64,000 nt of DNA. It comes from Blastococcus sp. CT_GayMR19 (GTDB lineage: Bacteria > Actinomycetota > Actinomycetes > Mycobacteriales > Geodermatophilaceae). The stretch lies in NCBI RefSeq assembly GCF_004570385.1, contig NZ_SPQL01000003.1, forward strand, positions 330,559-394,558, in the 5' to 3' direction. The notes below the pieces were generated by a model. The model worked only from the letters and a program-made list of their open reading frames with translations, had not been told where the DNA came from and searched no databases. Position numbers and translations under genes: made by a program. Below, piece by piece: positions 11,356 to 20,857 of the stretch (within the stretch, counting starts at the first letter, position 1; each line of letters starts with the position of its first letter).

Positions 11356-12273
11356 TCAGCCTCCCGGCGTCTGGTCGGGAACGGGGACGTCCGGCTCGTC
11401 GCCGGCGGTTCGGGCCAGCCGGAGCTCGGGGGTGGTTGCCGCCGGAAGGGTCAGCTCGTCCTCCCGGACGAAGTCGAAACGGAGGTCGTAGATGTTGGAG
11501 ATGTCGGCCAGTGCCTTCACCTCGGGGCTGGCGAGGAACTCGTTCAGCAGGGTGTCCGGGTCACCGACGGCGCTGATCTCGTAGGGGTTGGTGACCGGCC
11601 GGAAGTCGACCAGCACGGCCTCCCCCGCGAATCGGATGGCGGTCGTGGGACCGAGCCGCTGCCCGTTGACGCTGACCGCCTCGGCGCCCGCCGCCCACAG
11701 GGAGTTGACCACCACCTGGAGGTCACCGTCCTGGACGCGGCCACGCAGGTCCTCCTCGGTGCCGCCGCCGACCGGGTCCGAGTCGGTCTTCGGGTCGGCG
11801 TTGGCCAGGGTGATCAGCAAGCCCGGACCGGTGACGGGCACGGCGGCGGCCCCCTGCTCGGCGCGCGCCAGCTCGTCGAGCGCGTCCTGGCCGACCGCAC
11901 TGACGGCGAGCAGGTTCTCCCGGCTGCGACCTACCTCGACGCGCAGCTCCTCGAGCTGGGCGGTCAGCCCCTCGCTGATCGCCGATTCCTGCTGGATGTC
12001 GGCGACCAGCCGGGCGCGGATCTGCTCGCGCCCCTGGGCGGTCGCGGCGGCCTGGTCGTAGGTGACGGCGAGCAGCAGCCCGGCGATCGCCATGGTGAGC
12101 GCGACGAGGGTCCGCGCCCGCCAGCGGCTCCGGGGGCGGGCGGGGCCGCCGTCCGCCCGGGCCGCGCGCCGGGCCGCCGCCTCGGCATAGGCGGGATCGA
12201 GGGTCTCGGCGAGGACGGCGTCGAGGAGCGAGGCCCCGAGCGAGTACCGCGGCCCGGGTCGAGCCCCCGTCAC
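11356..12273 (-). CDS. DUF881 family membrane protein
   Basis: 305-residue DUF881 protein. It has a short cytoplasmic N-terminus rich in Ala/Arg, one membrane helix (TLVALTMAIAGLLLAVTY), a coiled-coil segment with repeated Glu/Leu, and a periplasmic-side domain with GPGLLITLANADP, QVVVNSLWAAGAEAVSVNGQ and TNPYEISAVGDPDTL. The start is GTG 12273, which overlaps the pgsA stop by four bases (GTGA), so it is coupled to pgsA. The order pgsA, DUF881, sbp, DUF881 is conserved in Actinobacteria. A link to envelope growth is suspected, not shown. Confidence 0.88.
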   Translation of the reverse strand: MTGARPGPRYSLGASLLDAVLAETLDPAYAEAAARRAARADGGPARPRSRWRARTLVALTMAIAGLLLAVTYDQAAATAQGREQIRARLVADIQQESAISEGLTAQLEELRVEVGRSRENLLAVSAVGQDALDELARAEQGAAAVPVTGPGLLITLANADPKTDSDPVGGGTEEDLRGRVQDGDLQVVVNSLWAAGAEAVSVNGQRLGPTTAIRFAGEAVLVDFRPVTNPYEISAVGDPDTLLNEFLASPEVKALADISNIYDLRFDFVREDELTLPAATTPELRLARTAGDEPDVPVPDQTPGG

Positions 12274-12935
12274 GGCGTCGTCCCCCCGGCGGCCCGCTCC
12301 GTGCGCAGGATGCCGGCCACCTGCACGAGGTAGAGCGCCCCGGCCAGCACGTAGAGCACCGTGCCCCAGATCGTCAGGGCCCAGGCGATCGGCTCGGCGA
12401 TCGCGGCCACCGGGTTGGATCCGTAGGCCAGCAGCAGCCCGGGGAAGGCGTAGAGCAGGAGGAGGGTGGCCGCCTTGCCCAGGTAGTGGACCTGCAGCGG
12501 CGGATAGCCGTACCGCCGCAGGACCAGCAACGCCGCGCCCAGCACCAGTTCCCGGCCGAGCAGGACCGCGACCAGCCAGGTCGGAACGATGCCGCGGAGG
12601 GCCAGCGCGATCAGGGCGGCGACGATGTAGAGCCGGTCCGCGGCCGGGTCCAGGAGCGCCCCGAGCCGGCTGCCCTGGTTCAGCCAGCGGGCGAGCTTGC
12701 CGTCGAGCCAGTCGGTGAAGCCCGAGATCATGAGGACGGCGAGCGCCCAGCCGTCGGACTCCGGCCCCAGTAGCAGCCAGAGGAACAGCGGCACGCCGAG
12801 CAGCCGCAGGACCGACAGGGCGTTCGGCAGCGTCCACACCCGGTCGGGCAGGGCCTCGCGGTCCGTCACCGGCGGCGAGCCGCCCGGGACGGACGGCAGC
12901 GACGCGGCGGCCCACGGGCCGTTCGACGACGTCAC
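12270..12935 (-). CDS. pgsA: CDP-alcohol phosphatidyltransferase (PgsA-like)
   Basis: Membrane enzyme of phospholipid head-group transfer, 221 residues. The diagnostic motif D-G-x2-A-R-x8-G-x3-D-x3-D is complete in DWLDGKLAR, followed by LGALLDPAADR. Hydrophobic helices flank it (VLRLLGVPLFLWLLLG, IALALRGIVPTWLVAVLLG and others). The usual product assignment is phosphatidylglycerophosphate or cardiolipin synthase; the substrate cannot be told from sequence. GTG 12935 has GGAGGAGCA directly upstream. Mycobacterial pgsA2 occupies the same place. The 180 bases upstream, up to the EF-G gene, hold no convincing gene. Confidence 0.9.
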   Translation of the reverse strand: MTSSNGPWAAASLPSVPGGSPPVTDREALPDRVWTLPNALSVLRLLGVPLFLWLLLGPESDGWALAVLMISGFTDWLDGKLARWLNQGSRLGALLDPAADRLYIVAALIALALRGIVPTWLVAVLLGRELVLGAALLVLRRYGYPPLQVHYLGKAATLLLLYAFPGLLLAYGSNPVAAIAEPIAWALTIWGTVLYVLAGALYLVQVAGILRTERAAGGTTP

Positions 12936-13115
12936 TGCTCCTCCACCCCGCCCGACACCCCGCTGCACACCGAGCCCGAGGCTAGTGGCCTGCGCCGACG
13001 CGGCCGGAGGCGGCGCACCGGAGCGCACCGACGGCGTGCCGGAACCCGGCGGGTTCCGCCGGGGCAGGCGGTCAGGGGCGGGGACTCCGGGGAATCCGCC
13101 CTCGGAGAGGCCGGC

Positions 13116-15194
13116 TCACACCGCGACCGCCACGGACGCCGGTGCCGGCTCGTAGCCGAGCTGCTGCCGGGAGAAGCTGCCGGTGCCGTGCGTGACCGAG
13201 CGCAGGACCCCCGGATAGCTCAGCAGCTCGACCTCCGGGATCTCCGCCCGGACGGTGGTGCGGTCCCGGTCCGGGTCGGCGTCACTGCCGGTGACCCGCG
13301 CGCGGCGGGCGGAGAGGTCGCTCATCACCGCGCCGACGTACTCCCCGGGGACGACGACCTCGATCACGCACCAGGGCTCGAGCACCCGGGTGCCGGCGGC
13401 CGCGGCCAGCTCGCGCACCGCGAGCGCCCCCGCCGCCTGGAACGCCGCGTCGGAGGAGTCGACCGAGTGCGACTTCCCGTCGACGAGGGTGACGTGGACG
13501 TCGACCAGCGGCCGGTCGCCGCCGATCCCCCGCTCGGCCTGCGCGCGGACGCCCTTCTCCACGCTGCCGTGGAACTGGCTGGGCACCGTGCCGCCGACGA
13601 TCCGCTGCTCGAAGACGATGCCGGAGCCGGGCGGGCCGGGCTCGCCCTCGACGACCACGACGGCGTACTGCCCGTGCCCGCCGGACTGCTTGACGTGCCG
13701 GCCGGTGACCCGCGCCGGGCCCCCGAGCGTCTCCACCATGGGCACGCGGACCGGCACCGTGCTGACCGCCACCCCGTGCCGGCTGCGCAGGCGCTCGAGG
13801 AGGACCTCGGCGTGTGCCTCCCCCACGCACCACAGCAGCAGCTGCCCGGTGTCGGGCCGGCGCTCCAGCCGCACGGTCGGGTCCTCGGCCACCAGCCGGG
13901 CGAGGGCGGCGGCGAGCCGGTCCTCGTCGGCGCGGGAGGCCGCCTCGACCGCCACCGGCAGCTGCGGGGTGGGCAGTTCCCACGGCGGGACGAGCCGCGG
14001 GTCCTCCGGCGAGCTGAGCGTGTCCCCGGTCTCGGCGCTGCCGAGCCGGGCCACGGCGCAGATGTCGCCGGCCGGGCAGGCGGCCACCGGGCGCAGGTTG
14101 GTCCCCAGCGGCGAGGACACCGCGCCGATCCGCTCGTCGACGTCGTGGTCGGGATGGCCGCGGTCGGTCATGCCGTGCCCGGAGACGTGGATCGGGATGT
14201 CGGGGCGGAGGGTGCCCGAGAAGACGCGGACCAGGGAGACCCGGCCCAGGTAGGGGTCGGTCGTCGTCTTGATGACCTCGGCCACCAGCGGCCCGTCGGG
14301 GTCGCACTCGATGGCCGGCGTCGCCTTGCCGTCGGGACGGGTGACCGGTGGGCAGCCGTGCTCCTTCGGGCAGGGGAACGCCGCGACGAGGAGGTCCAGC
14401 AGCTCGGGGACGCCGACGCCGGTCAGCGGCGCGACGCACAGGATCGGGTGGAAGTGGCCGCGGGCGACGGCGGTCTCGAGGTCGGCGACCAGGTCGGCGA
14501 CGGCCAGTTCGTCGCCGGACAGGTACCGCTCCATCAGGGTCTCGTCCTCGCTCTCCCCGATGATCCCCTCGATGAGCTCGCCACGGAGCCGGTCGGCGTC
14601 GGCTGCCTCCGTGCTGGTCTCGGGGTGCGGTTCCAGCAGTGACACCAGGCCCCGGACCGCGCCGTCCGGACCGCGGTCGAGCAGGTGCATGGGGAACACG
14701 CCTTCCCCGAGCAGTCGCTGGCACAGCCGGACGGCCTCGTCGACGTCGGCGCGTGCCCGGTCGAGCTGGGTGATCACCACCGCCCGGGGCATGCCGACGG
14801 TGGCGCACTCCTCCCACAGCTGCACGGTGGTGGCGTCCACGCCGTTGACCGCGGAGACGACGAAGAGCGCTGCGTCCGCGGCGCGCAGTCCGGCGCGCAG
14901 TTCGCCCACGAAGTCCGGGGAGCCGGGGGTGTCGAGCAGGGTCAGCCGGTGGCCCGCGTGCTCGACGGTGGCGACGCCGAGGGACACCGACCGCTGCTGA
15001 CGGACCTCGACCTCCTCGGTGTCGAGACAAGTGGTGCCGTCCTCGACCCGCCCGGCCCGCGGCAGGGCGCCGGTCGCGACGAGGAGGGCTTCGGCCAGGG
15101 TGGTCTTCCCCGCGCCCGCGTGGCCGACGAGCGCCACGTTGCGCACTTTCTCAGCGGGTCGGGGGGCCGGAGCCGTCCCGGTGTCCTTCGGCAT
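13116..15194 (-). CDS. fusA2: Elongation factor G-like protein (EF-G2)
   Basis: Translation-factor GTPase of 692 residues, the EF-G paralogue found in Actinobacteria (Rv0120c type). G-domain motifs are visible near the N-terminus: GHAGAGKTT (G1), DTPGSPDF (G3) and TQLDRARAD in place of the canonical NKxD (G4). Domains II to V follow. The C-terminal part has SGGHGQYAVVVVEGEPG and GEYVGAVMSDLSARRARVTG. It is not the housekeeping EF-G, as it lacks the rpsL/rpsG/tuf context and is shorter. Its role in translation is undefined. Confidence 0.9.
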   Translation of the reverse strand: MPKDTGTAPAPRPAEKVRNVALVGHAGAGKTTLAEALLVATGALPRAGRVEDGTTCLDTEEVEVRQQRSVSLGVATVEHAGHRLTLLDTPGSPDFVGELRAGLRAADAALFVVSAVNGVDATTVQLWEECATVGMPRAVVITQLDRARADVDEAVRLCQRLLGEGVFPMHLLDRGPDGAVRGLVSLLEPHPETSTEAADADRLRGELIEGIIGESEDETLMERYLSGDELAVADLVADLETAVARGHFHPILCVAPLTGVGVPELLDLLVAAFPCPKEHGCPPVTRPDGKATPAIECDPDGPLVAEVIKTTTDPYLGRVSLVRVFSGTLRPDIPIHVSGHGMTDRGHPDHDVDERIGAVSSPLGTNLRPVAACPAGDICAVARLGSAETGDTLSSPEDPRLVPPWELPTPQLPVAVEAASRADEDRLAAALARLVAEDPTVRLERRPDTGQLLLWCVGEAHAEVLLERLRSRHGVAVSTVPVRVPMVETLGGPARVTGRHVKQSGGHGQYAVVVVEGEPGPPGSGIVFEQRIVGGTVPSQFHGSVEKGVRAQAERGIGGDRPLVDVHVTLVDGKSHSVDSSDAAFQAAGALAVRELAAAAGTRVLEPWCVIEVVVPGEYVGAVMSDLSARRARVTGSDADPDRDRTTVRAEIPEVELLSYPGVLRSVTHGTGSFSRQQLGYEPAPASVAVAV

Positions 15195-15206
15195 GAGTCC
15201 GGCCCC

Positions 15207-15410
15207 TCAGCTGTGCGAGGGGCCGGTGTGGTGGACCACGGCCGGGGTGCCGGCCGGGTAGAAGAGCGCGGTGTGCCCGTCGGGCTCCCACTGGACCCGG
15301 TACGGCGGGCCGCCGTCCGGCTCGTGGCACTCGAGCACCACACCGACCCGCTCCGCCTCGCCCTGGTGGGTGGAGTGGACGACTATCCTGTCTCCGACAT
15401 GAGCTTCCAC
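15207..15410 (-). CDS. DUF1918 domain protein
   Basis: 67-residue protein with the DUF1918 pattern: VGDRIVVHSTHQGEAERVG, VVLECHEPDGGPPYRVQWE and a short C-terminus ending in HTALFYPAG. It is probably a small SH3-like β-barrel. Function is unknown. It sits 12 bases upstream of the EF-G2 start and is probably cotranscribed with it. Confidence 0.88.
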   Translation of the reverse strand: MEAHVGDRIVVHSTHQGEAERVGVVLECHEPDGGPPYRVQWEPDGHTALFYPAGTPAVVHHTGPSHS

Positions 15411-15513
15411 GGCAGCCTCCTCGACGAGCGCCCGGCTGTGGCCTGAGTCACAGCCTGCCCGCCGGGCGGGAGTCAGGGCAAGTCCCCCTCCCGCGTGGCG
15501 TCGCCATCCGCCC

Positions 15514-15870
15514 TCAGCACGCGAGGTCGGCCGCCTCCCGGAGCCACCGCGCCACCTCGTCGTCGATCTCGGCAGCGTCGGCCACCTCGAGGTGGTGCAT
15601 CCACGAGGTCGGCGCCGGGTGCGCCACCTCCTTCCAGCGGGTCGAGTCGTCGTGCCGGTCGAGGACCACGGACAGCACGATCTCGGCGGCCGGCCGCGCC
15701 AGGTACTGACCCGGGCGCCACAGATGGGCGAAGCCCCGCCGGTGCCGGAGCGCCACCTGGCTCCTGGACGTCCTGGTCTCGACGTCGCCGAGGCCGTCCG
15801 CGAGGTCCAACACCGCCCGGAGGACGGCCGACGCGACCGGGTGCCCCGCGAAGAGGTCCTCGGGCCGCAC
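15514..15870 (-). CDS. DUF5655-like protein
   Basis: 118-residue protein with the pattern of DUF5655 proteins: an N-terminal HPVASAVLRAVLDLA helix, a central TSRSQVALRHRRGFAHLW and a C-terminal HHLEVADAAEIDDEVARWL helix. Function is unknown. The start is GTG 15870, with GGAGGACGGCG immediately upstream. It follows a DUF2243 gene on the same strand. Confidence 0.7.
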   Translation of the reverse strand: MRPEDLFAGHPVASAVLRAVLDLADGLGDVETRTSRSQVALRHRRGFAHLWRPGQYLARPAAEIVLSVVLDRHDDSTRWKEVAHPAPTSWMHHLEVADAAEIDDEVARWLREAADLAC

Positions 15871-15891
15871 CGCCGTCCTCCCCCGCGCCGG

Positions 15892-16407
15892 TCAGCTGAC
15901 CGGCGCAGCGCTCCGGGCGGCTAGGGCGGCCGCCCCCCGGCGGTGCAGCGCCCAGCCGCCGGCGACCAGCAGGACGCCGAAGGCCCGGAAGGCGAGATCC
16001 CAGCTCAGCGGGGCACCGAGGTCGTCCCGGACGTGGTGGACGCCGAGGAGCTGGTGGTCGATCAGGCCCTCGACCACGTTGAAGATCCCCCAGCCGGCCA
16101 GCACCAGCCCGACGTGGAAGGCGTAGTTCGGCGCGAGCCGGTCCTGCCGCCAGGCGGCGAGCCCGGTGATCGAGGCCGCGACGACGCAGAGCCACGTCGC
16201 GAGGTGGAAGAAGCCGTCGGCCAGCGTGTTGACCTCCAGCCCCAGCACCCTGTCGGTCGGCTCCACGGAGCTGACCATGTGGTGCCACTGCAGGATCTGG
16301 TGCAGCACGATGCCGTCGACGAAGCCGCCGAGGCCCAGCCCGAACAGCAGGCCGGAGGTCCTGGGCGGTGGACGACGCCCCTCCGCCACCCGCCCGCCCG
16401 TCGCCAT
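15892..16407 (-). CDS. DUF2243 membrane protein
   Basis: 171-residue integral membrane protein. The DUF2243 signature is FVDGIVLHQILQWHHMVSS. It is followed by a second His-containing segment (ADGFFHLATWLCVVAASI) and NYAFHVGLVLAGWGIFNVVE with LIDHQLLGVHHVR. Four hydrophobic helices are visible. The many conserved membrane His residues suggest metal or heme binding, but the function is unknown. Confidence 0.88.
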   Translation of the reverse strand: MATGGRVAEGRRPPPRTSGLLFGLGLGGFVDGIVLHQILQWHHMVSSVEPTDRVLGLEVNTLADGFFHLATWLCVVAASITGLAAWRQDRLAPNYAFHVGLVLAGWGIFNVVEGLIDHQLLGVHHVRDDLGAPLSWDLAFRAFGVLLVAGGWALHRRGAAALAARSAAPVS

Positions 16408-16493
16408 GCCGACGGGCTACCCCGCCCTCCCGCCGGCACACGCGGCCGTGCGCGACGCGGCTCGCCCGCGCCGGTCGTAGGGCTGCCCGGCCG

Positions 16494-17927
16494 TCACTGC
16501 CCGGGGCCCTTCCCCTTGCCGGGCTTCGGATCCGTCGCCGAGGCCGCGAGCTGCGGGCAGGTGTTGACCTCGTCGCCGGACGGCTGCCGGGCGACCGTCT
16601 GGCTCGCCGGCGGCGTCGTGCCGGTGGTGACCCAGGCGGTCAGGCGCTGGAAGGCCTCGCGGTAGCAGGGCAGGATCGGCCGGAGCTGCGCGGGGAAGAC
16701 GTCGGCGCGCTCGTCGACGTGGTTGCCGCCGGTGATCGTGTAGTAGCGGTGGATGCCGCTCCGGCCCACGCCCGCGATCATCGTCGAGTACACGTCGGAG
16801 TCCGCGTTGATCGGCAGCAGTGCGTCCAGGTCGCCGTGCAGCGTGATCATCGGCTTGCCGATCCGGCCGGTGAGCGAGACTGAGGCGACGGCGTCCTTCA
16901 CCGCCCGCGGGCGGGAGGCGTAGTCGTACTGGGCGTCACAGGCCGTCGGCGTCCCGGGGGCGGTGCCGATGCGGCAGAACGGCGTCCCCGCCTTGGTCGC
17001 GCCGTCGTAGCCGGGGTCGAACGCCTCGCGGTACGTCCGCTGCGTGAGGTCCCAGTAGATGGCGTGGTGGTCGGGCCAGAGGATCTCCGAGCCCGGCTCG
17101 AAACCGACCTTGTACATCCGCTGCCGCGAGGCCGGCAGCGCGAGCGCCTGCGGGTACTCCCGCAGGGCCGTCGGCAGGTAGGTGAAGAGGTTCGGGCCGT
17201 TGGCGGTGAACAGCGTCCCCTCCCAGTCCACGCCGCCGTCGTAGAGCTCCGGGCGGTTCTCCAGCTGCCACCGGGTGAGGTAGCCGCCGTTGGAGATGCC
17301 CGTCATCCACGTGCGGGCCGGCCGGGCGCCGTAGCGCTGCGCGACCACGTCCTTGGCGGCCTTGGCCAGCTCAGAGACCCGGTCGTGCCACTCGCGGACC
17401 GCCTGCCCCGGTGCCGAGCGTGCGCCGTTCTCGTAGAACGCGGTCCCGGTGTTCCCCTTGTCGGTCGAGGCATAGGCGTAGCCCTGGGACAGCATCCAGT
17501 CGCTGAGGATGTAGTCCGGGGCGTACTGCTTGCGCACACCCGGGGCGCCGGTGATGACGAGCTGGCCGTTCCACTGCTCCGGCAGGCGGATGACGAACTG
17601 TGAGTCGTGGTTCCAGCCGTGCGTGGTGTTGCTCGTCGAGTCGTCGGGGAAGTAGCCGTCGATCTGCATGCCCGCACCGGCCGCCGGGTTCACCGTCCGC
17701 TTGGAGTGCAGCCCGGCCCAGTCCGTGGGGTCACTGTGGCCGGTGAGCGACAGGGCGGCGGCCGACAGGTCGGGGTGGCACGTCACCTCCTGCCGCGCGG
17801 CCCCCGGCACCTGGATCGCCGCGGGGTCGGCGCAGGCGTCGGCCGGTGCGGCGGCGGCGGGGCCGGTGAGCCACGAGGCCATCAGCACCGGAACGAGAGG
17901 AAGGAGCAGCAATCGGCGGCGGGACAT
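16494..17927 (-). CDS. Secreted tannase/feruloyl esterase-type α/β hydrolase
   Basis: 477-residue secreted esterase. A signal peptide is clear (MSRRRLLLLPLVPVLMASWL, then Ala-rich to a likely AAA cleavage site). The mature protein shows the serine nucleophile in WMTGISNGGYLTRW, a candidate catalytic Asp in TLHGDLDALLPI and His in ITGGNHVDERAD. Four or more Cys suggest disulfides. The family includes tannases, feruloyl esterases and oligomer hydrolases; the substrate is not determinable. The start at 17927 is preceded by GAAAGAGGAG and begins the signal peptide. It is divergent from an MFS gene, with about 150 bases between them. Confidence 0.82.
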   Translation of the reverse strand: MSRRRLLLLPLVPVLMASWLTGPAAAAPADACADPAAIQVPGAARQEVTCHPDLSAAALSLTGHSDPTDWAGLHSKRTVNPAAGAGMQIDGYFPDDSTSNTTHGWNHDSQFVIRLPEQWNGQLVITGAPGVRKQYAPDYILSDWMLSQGYAYASTDKGNTGTAFYENGARSAPGQAVREWHDRVSELAKAAKDVVAQRYGARPARTWMTGISNGGYLTRWQLENRPELYDGGVDWEGTLFTANGPNLFTYLPTALREYPQALALPASRQRMYKVGFEPGSEILWPDHHAIYWDLTQRTYREAFDPGYDGATKAGTPFCRIGTAPGTPTACDAQYDYASRPRAVKDAVASVSLTGRIGKPMITLHGDLDALLPINADSDVYSTMIAGVGRSGIHRYYTITGGNHVDERADVFPAQLRPILPCYREAFQRLTAWVTTGTTPPASQTVARQPSGDEVNTCPQLAASATDPKPGKGKGPGQ

Positions 17928-18081
17928 GGCTCCTCTTTCAGGGAGTGGCGACCATCGGCCCTGGACGACGAGCCGCGGTTCCGGAGGGAACGCCACTACC
18001 CCGGCGGACGGGCTTCTCACCTGGGGGAACGGCGCGGACGCCGGGCGTCGGCGTCCGGGGACCGACCGGGAGGATGGCCGG

Positions 18082-19254
18082 ATGCCGGCGCCGGGAACCT
18101 CGTCCGGCCGGATACGTCCGATCCGGCTGCTGCAGCTCAATGCGTTCGTGGGCCTCCTGGACCGCTTCGCGATGCCGCCGATGCTGCTCGCCATCGCGCA
18201 TGACCTGGGCGCTCCCCCGTCGGCGATCGTGCAGGCTGCGGGCGCCTACTTCCTCGCCTACGGACTCTGTCAGCCGCTCTGGGGAGTGGTCTCCGACTGG
18301 CTGGGGCTGGTCCGCACCATGCGGATCGCGCTGGTGTGTGCCGGCATCGCGTCCCTCGTCGCCGGGTTCGCGCTCACCCCGCTGACCCTCGGCATCGCCC
18401 GCGGTGTCGGAGGTGCCTTCTTCGGGGCCGCCTACCCCGCCGGGATCGTCTACGTGGGCGACACCGTGCCCGCCGACCGCCGGCAGCAGGAACTCACGCG
18501 GCTGATGGTGGGCGTCGCCCTGGGGACGGCACTCGCCTCGGTCGGCGCCGGGATCGTCGCCCAGGTGTTCACCTGGCGAGCGACGTTCCTCGCCACCGGG
18601 CTCACCGCCCTGGCCCTGGCGGTCGCCCTGCGCCTGCTCGTCGAACCGCCACGGACGCGCAGTCACCGCAACCCGGCCGCGCCGTTCCTCCTGGTCGCCC
18701 GATCACGGACGACGCTCTTCGTGCTCGGCCTGGCGTTCGTCGAGGGCGCGGTGCTGCTGGGCACGCTGACGCTGCTGCCCGCCGCGATCGAGGCCGCCGG
18801 CGCCACGACCGCGCTCGCGGGAGGCATCGCGGCGATCTACGGCGTGGCGGTCCTGGTCTCTGCGGGTGTCGTCGGACCTCTGTCGCGCCGGCTGCACCCG
18901 TCGAGGCTCATCGCCGTCGGAGCCGTGTCCGCACTCGCCGCCTGCCTGCTGCTGGCGCTGTCCCGGGACGCCGGAACGGCCGTCGTCGTCACCCTGCTCC
19001 TCGGCCTGGCGTGGGGCTCGATGCACTCCTCGCTGCAGACCTGGGCCACCGAGGTTCTGCCGGCGGCCCGAGCCACCGTCGTCTCGCTGTTCGCGGGCGC
19101 GCTGTTCTGTGGCAGCGCGCTGGCGGCGCTGGCGGTGGCCGAACTGGCCGACACCGGGCAGTACCGGACCGTCTTCCTGCTCGCCGGCACCCTGAGCCTG
19201 CCGCTGGGAGTCGCCGCCGTGTGGGGGCGCGTCCGCTGGCGCAGGCCCGAGTGA
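18082..19254 (+). CDS. MFS transporter
   Basis: 390-residue major facilitator with about 12 hydrophobic helices. The loop between helices 2 and 3 reads GVVSDWLGLVRTMRIA, matching the MFS loop motif. Charged residues in the middle (VEPPRTRSHRNP) mark the central loop between the two halves. The start at 18082 is preceded by GGAGG eight bases upstream. The substrate is unknown; the divergent neighbour is a secreted esterase, so uptake or export of an esterase product is possible but unproven. Confidence 0.85.
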   Translation: MPAPGTSSGRIRPIRLLQLNAFVGLLDRFAMPPMLLAIAHDLGAPPSAIVQAAGAYFLAYGLCQPLWGVVSDWLGLVRTMRIALVCAGIASLVAGFALTPLTLGIARGVGGAFFGAAYPAGIVYVGDTVPADRRQQELTRLMVGVALGTALASVGAGIVAQVFTWRATFLATGLTALALAVALRLLVEPPRTRSHRNPAAPFLLVARSRTTLFVLGLAFVEGAVLLGTLTLLPAAIEAAGATTALAGGIAAIYGVAVLVSAGVVGPLSRRLHPSRLIAVGAVSALAACLLLALSRDAGTAVVVTLLLGLAWGSMHSSLQTWATEVLPAARATVVSLFAGALFCGSALAALAVAELADTGQYRTVFLLAGTLSLPLGVAAVWGRVRWRRPE

Positions 19255-19279
19255 CCGCGGTCCCTCCGGGTCCGACCTC

Positions 19280-20575
19280 TCAGTCCTCGCACTCGAACCA
19301 ACGGTCGACGACGCGGTCGGCCACCTCGCGTCCGATCGCCACGGCGTCGTCCATGGCGTCACGGAAGTGGATCCCGAGCCAGATCCGGGCGTCGACGACC
19401 TCGTCGATCCACGCGTCCGCGGAGTCGTAGTCCCGCGTGGCCTGGGTGACGCCGGAGGCCCGGGACGCGATCGTCATGTCCAGCTCGTCCTCGCCGAAGA
19501 GCTCCTCGAGGGCCGTGGCCACAGCGCTGCTGACGCAGCCATGGCCGCTGGGGTACTCGGGATACGACGGGGCCGGCACCAGCGACGCCCAGGCCGGGTC
19601 CGGGGTGGTGTCGGGATTGCCGTCCCGCTCCGCCTCGTGGATCGCCGTCAGCGGCCGCCAGAAGTCGCTGTCGAGCTTGGCCTGCCAGCAGACGACGAGG
19701 GCGTCGGCTCCCGCGGCGTTGGCGGCGGCGAACATCCGCGCCGTCTCCAAGACGTCCAGCTCGTGCCGAACGGCCCGGTCCCGCATCGCGTCCTGGTACT
19801 GCCGAGGCGGGTTGTCGCTCCAGAAGAGGGCCGTCTGGGTCTCGGCCTCGCTGCGGGCCGAACCGGTGGCCGCTCCCATGGCCTTCACCTCGGCGAAGTC
19901 CGCGGCATAGGCCTCGCTCGTCAGCGCGTCGGGGCCGTCGTAGGGAACGTCCTCGGGCGAGTCGAGGAGCACCGGCCGGGTGGTGCCCAGCCACGGGGCC
20001 GTGAACTCGGCGAAGGCCGGCGGTGTCGGCACCCACGCGCCCGGAGCCGGCTCGGCGTCCCGAGGCACGGTGATGGGCGCATCGCGACCGTCACCCTCTC
20101 GGGCGGCGAGGAGCGCGGCAGCCGCGTCCCGGCCCGCCTGCACGCCCTGCTCGCGGCCCTCCCCGTCCCGGATGCCGGCGAGCCACGCGTCGTAGTCCGC
20201 CCGCAGTGCGGCCGCCGACGCCGGGAAGAAAGAGCTCAGCACGTCGTGGGCCGCGGTGGCAGCGGCGACGTCGGAGGACGCGTCGTCGTCGACTCGCGGC
20301 TGCCGGAGGGTCGGCTCACCTCCGCCCTCGACGGTCACGACCGCGTTGTAGACCGCCGTCGACACGAGGCCGAGGTAGAGCTGCGCCACCGGTGGCGGCT
20401 TCATGCCCTCGACACCGATGGTCCGCCAGGCGATCTCGTTCCAGTGCAGGACCACGGCCGGGTCCGGCTCCGTGCCCCCATCGGTCTCGGCAGCCGCGGC
20501 CGGGGCCACGCCGGCCATCAGCACCGCCGCAGCCGGGAGAGCGATCCAGCGGTGGACGAGAGGGCTTCGGATCAT
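19280..20575 (-). CDS. Secreted vanadium-dependent haloperoxidase-like (PAP2 superfamily) protein
   Basis: 431-residue protein with a signal peptide (RWIALPAAAVLMAGVAPAAA). The C-terminal third carries the vanadate/phosphate-binding set: KLDSDFWRPLTAIH (Lys and Arg), PEYPSGHGCVSSA (Ser-Gly-His) and ARIWLGIHFRDAMDDA (Arg and His). This is the pattern of bacterial vanadium haloperoxidase-like proteins. Whether it oxidises halides or is a phosphatase cannot be told from sequence alone. No cofactor genes are nearby. Confidence 0.85.
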   Translation of the reverse strand: MIRSPLVHRWIALPAAAVLMAGVAPAAAAETDGGTEPDPAVVLHWNEIAWRTIGVEGMKPPPVAQLYLGLVSTAVYNAVVTVEGGGEPTLRQPRVDDDASSDVAAATAAHDVLSSFFPASAAALRADYDAWLAGIRDGEGREQGVQAGRDAAAALLAAREGDGRDAPITVPRDAEPAPGAWVPTPPAFAEFTAPWLGTTRPVLLDSPEDVPYDGPDALTSEAYAADFAEVKAMGAATGSARSEAETQTALFWSDNPPRQYQDAMRDRAVRHELDVLETARMFAAANAAGADALVVCWQAKLDSDFWRPLTAIHEAERDGNPDTTPDPAWASLVPAPSYPEYPSGHGCVSSAVATALEELFGEDELDMTIASRASGVTQATRDYDSADAWIDEVVDARIWLGIHFRDAMDDAVAIGREVADRVVDRWFECED

Positions 20576-20857
20576 GGTCCTGCTCCTGTCATTTCCGGTC
20601 CCCGTCCATCAGCGCGGAGGCACGGCACGTGGGGACCGGAGAACTCGGACCGCCTGCGGGGCCGGGCGCCCCGGACTATGCGGGGGGCGGTTCTGGCGCC
20701 CTCGTCGCACGTCCCTCCCGGCGCCCCCTGCGCACGAGCGATGCGCGTCGATCACGATGCAGCAGGAGGGCACCCCGCACCAGAGGCGTTCGACACCGGG
20801 CGTCGCCGCGGCCACCGAGCCGGTCCGGCGCTCCGGCGAGGCCGAGAGCGGTGCGGG

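Noticed and set aside
9826..12333. Open frame of 835 codons on the plus strand
   Set aside because: Antisense to the gcvH, DUF881 and sbp genes, low-complexity Arg/Gly composition, no recognisable domain.
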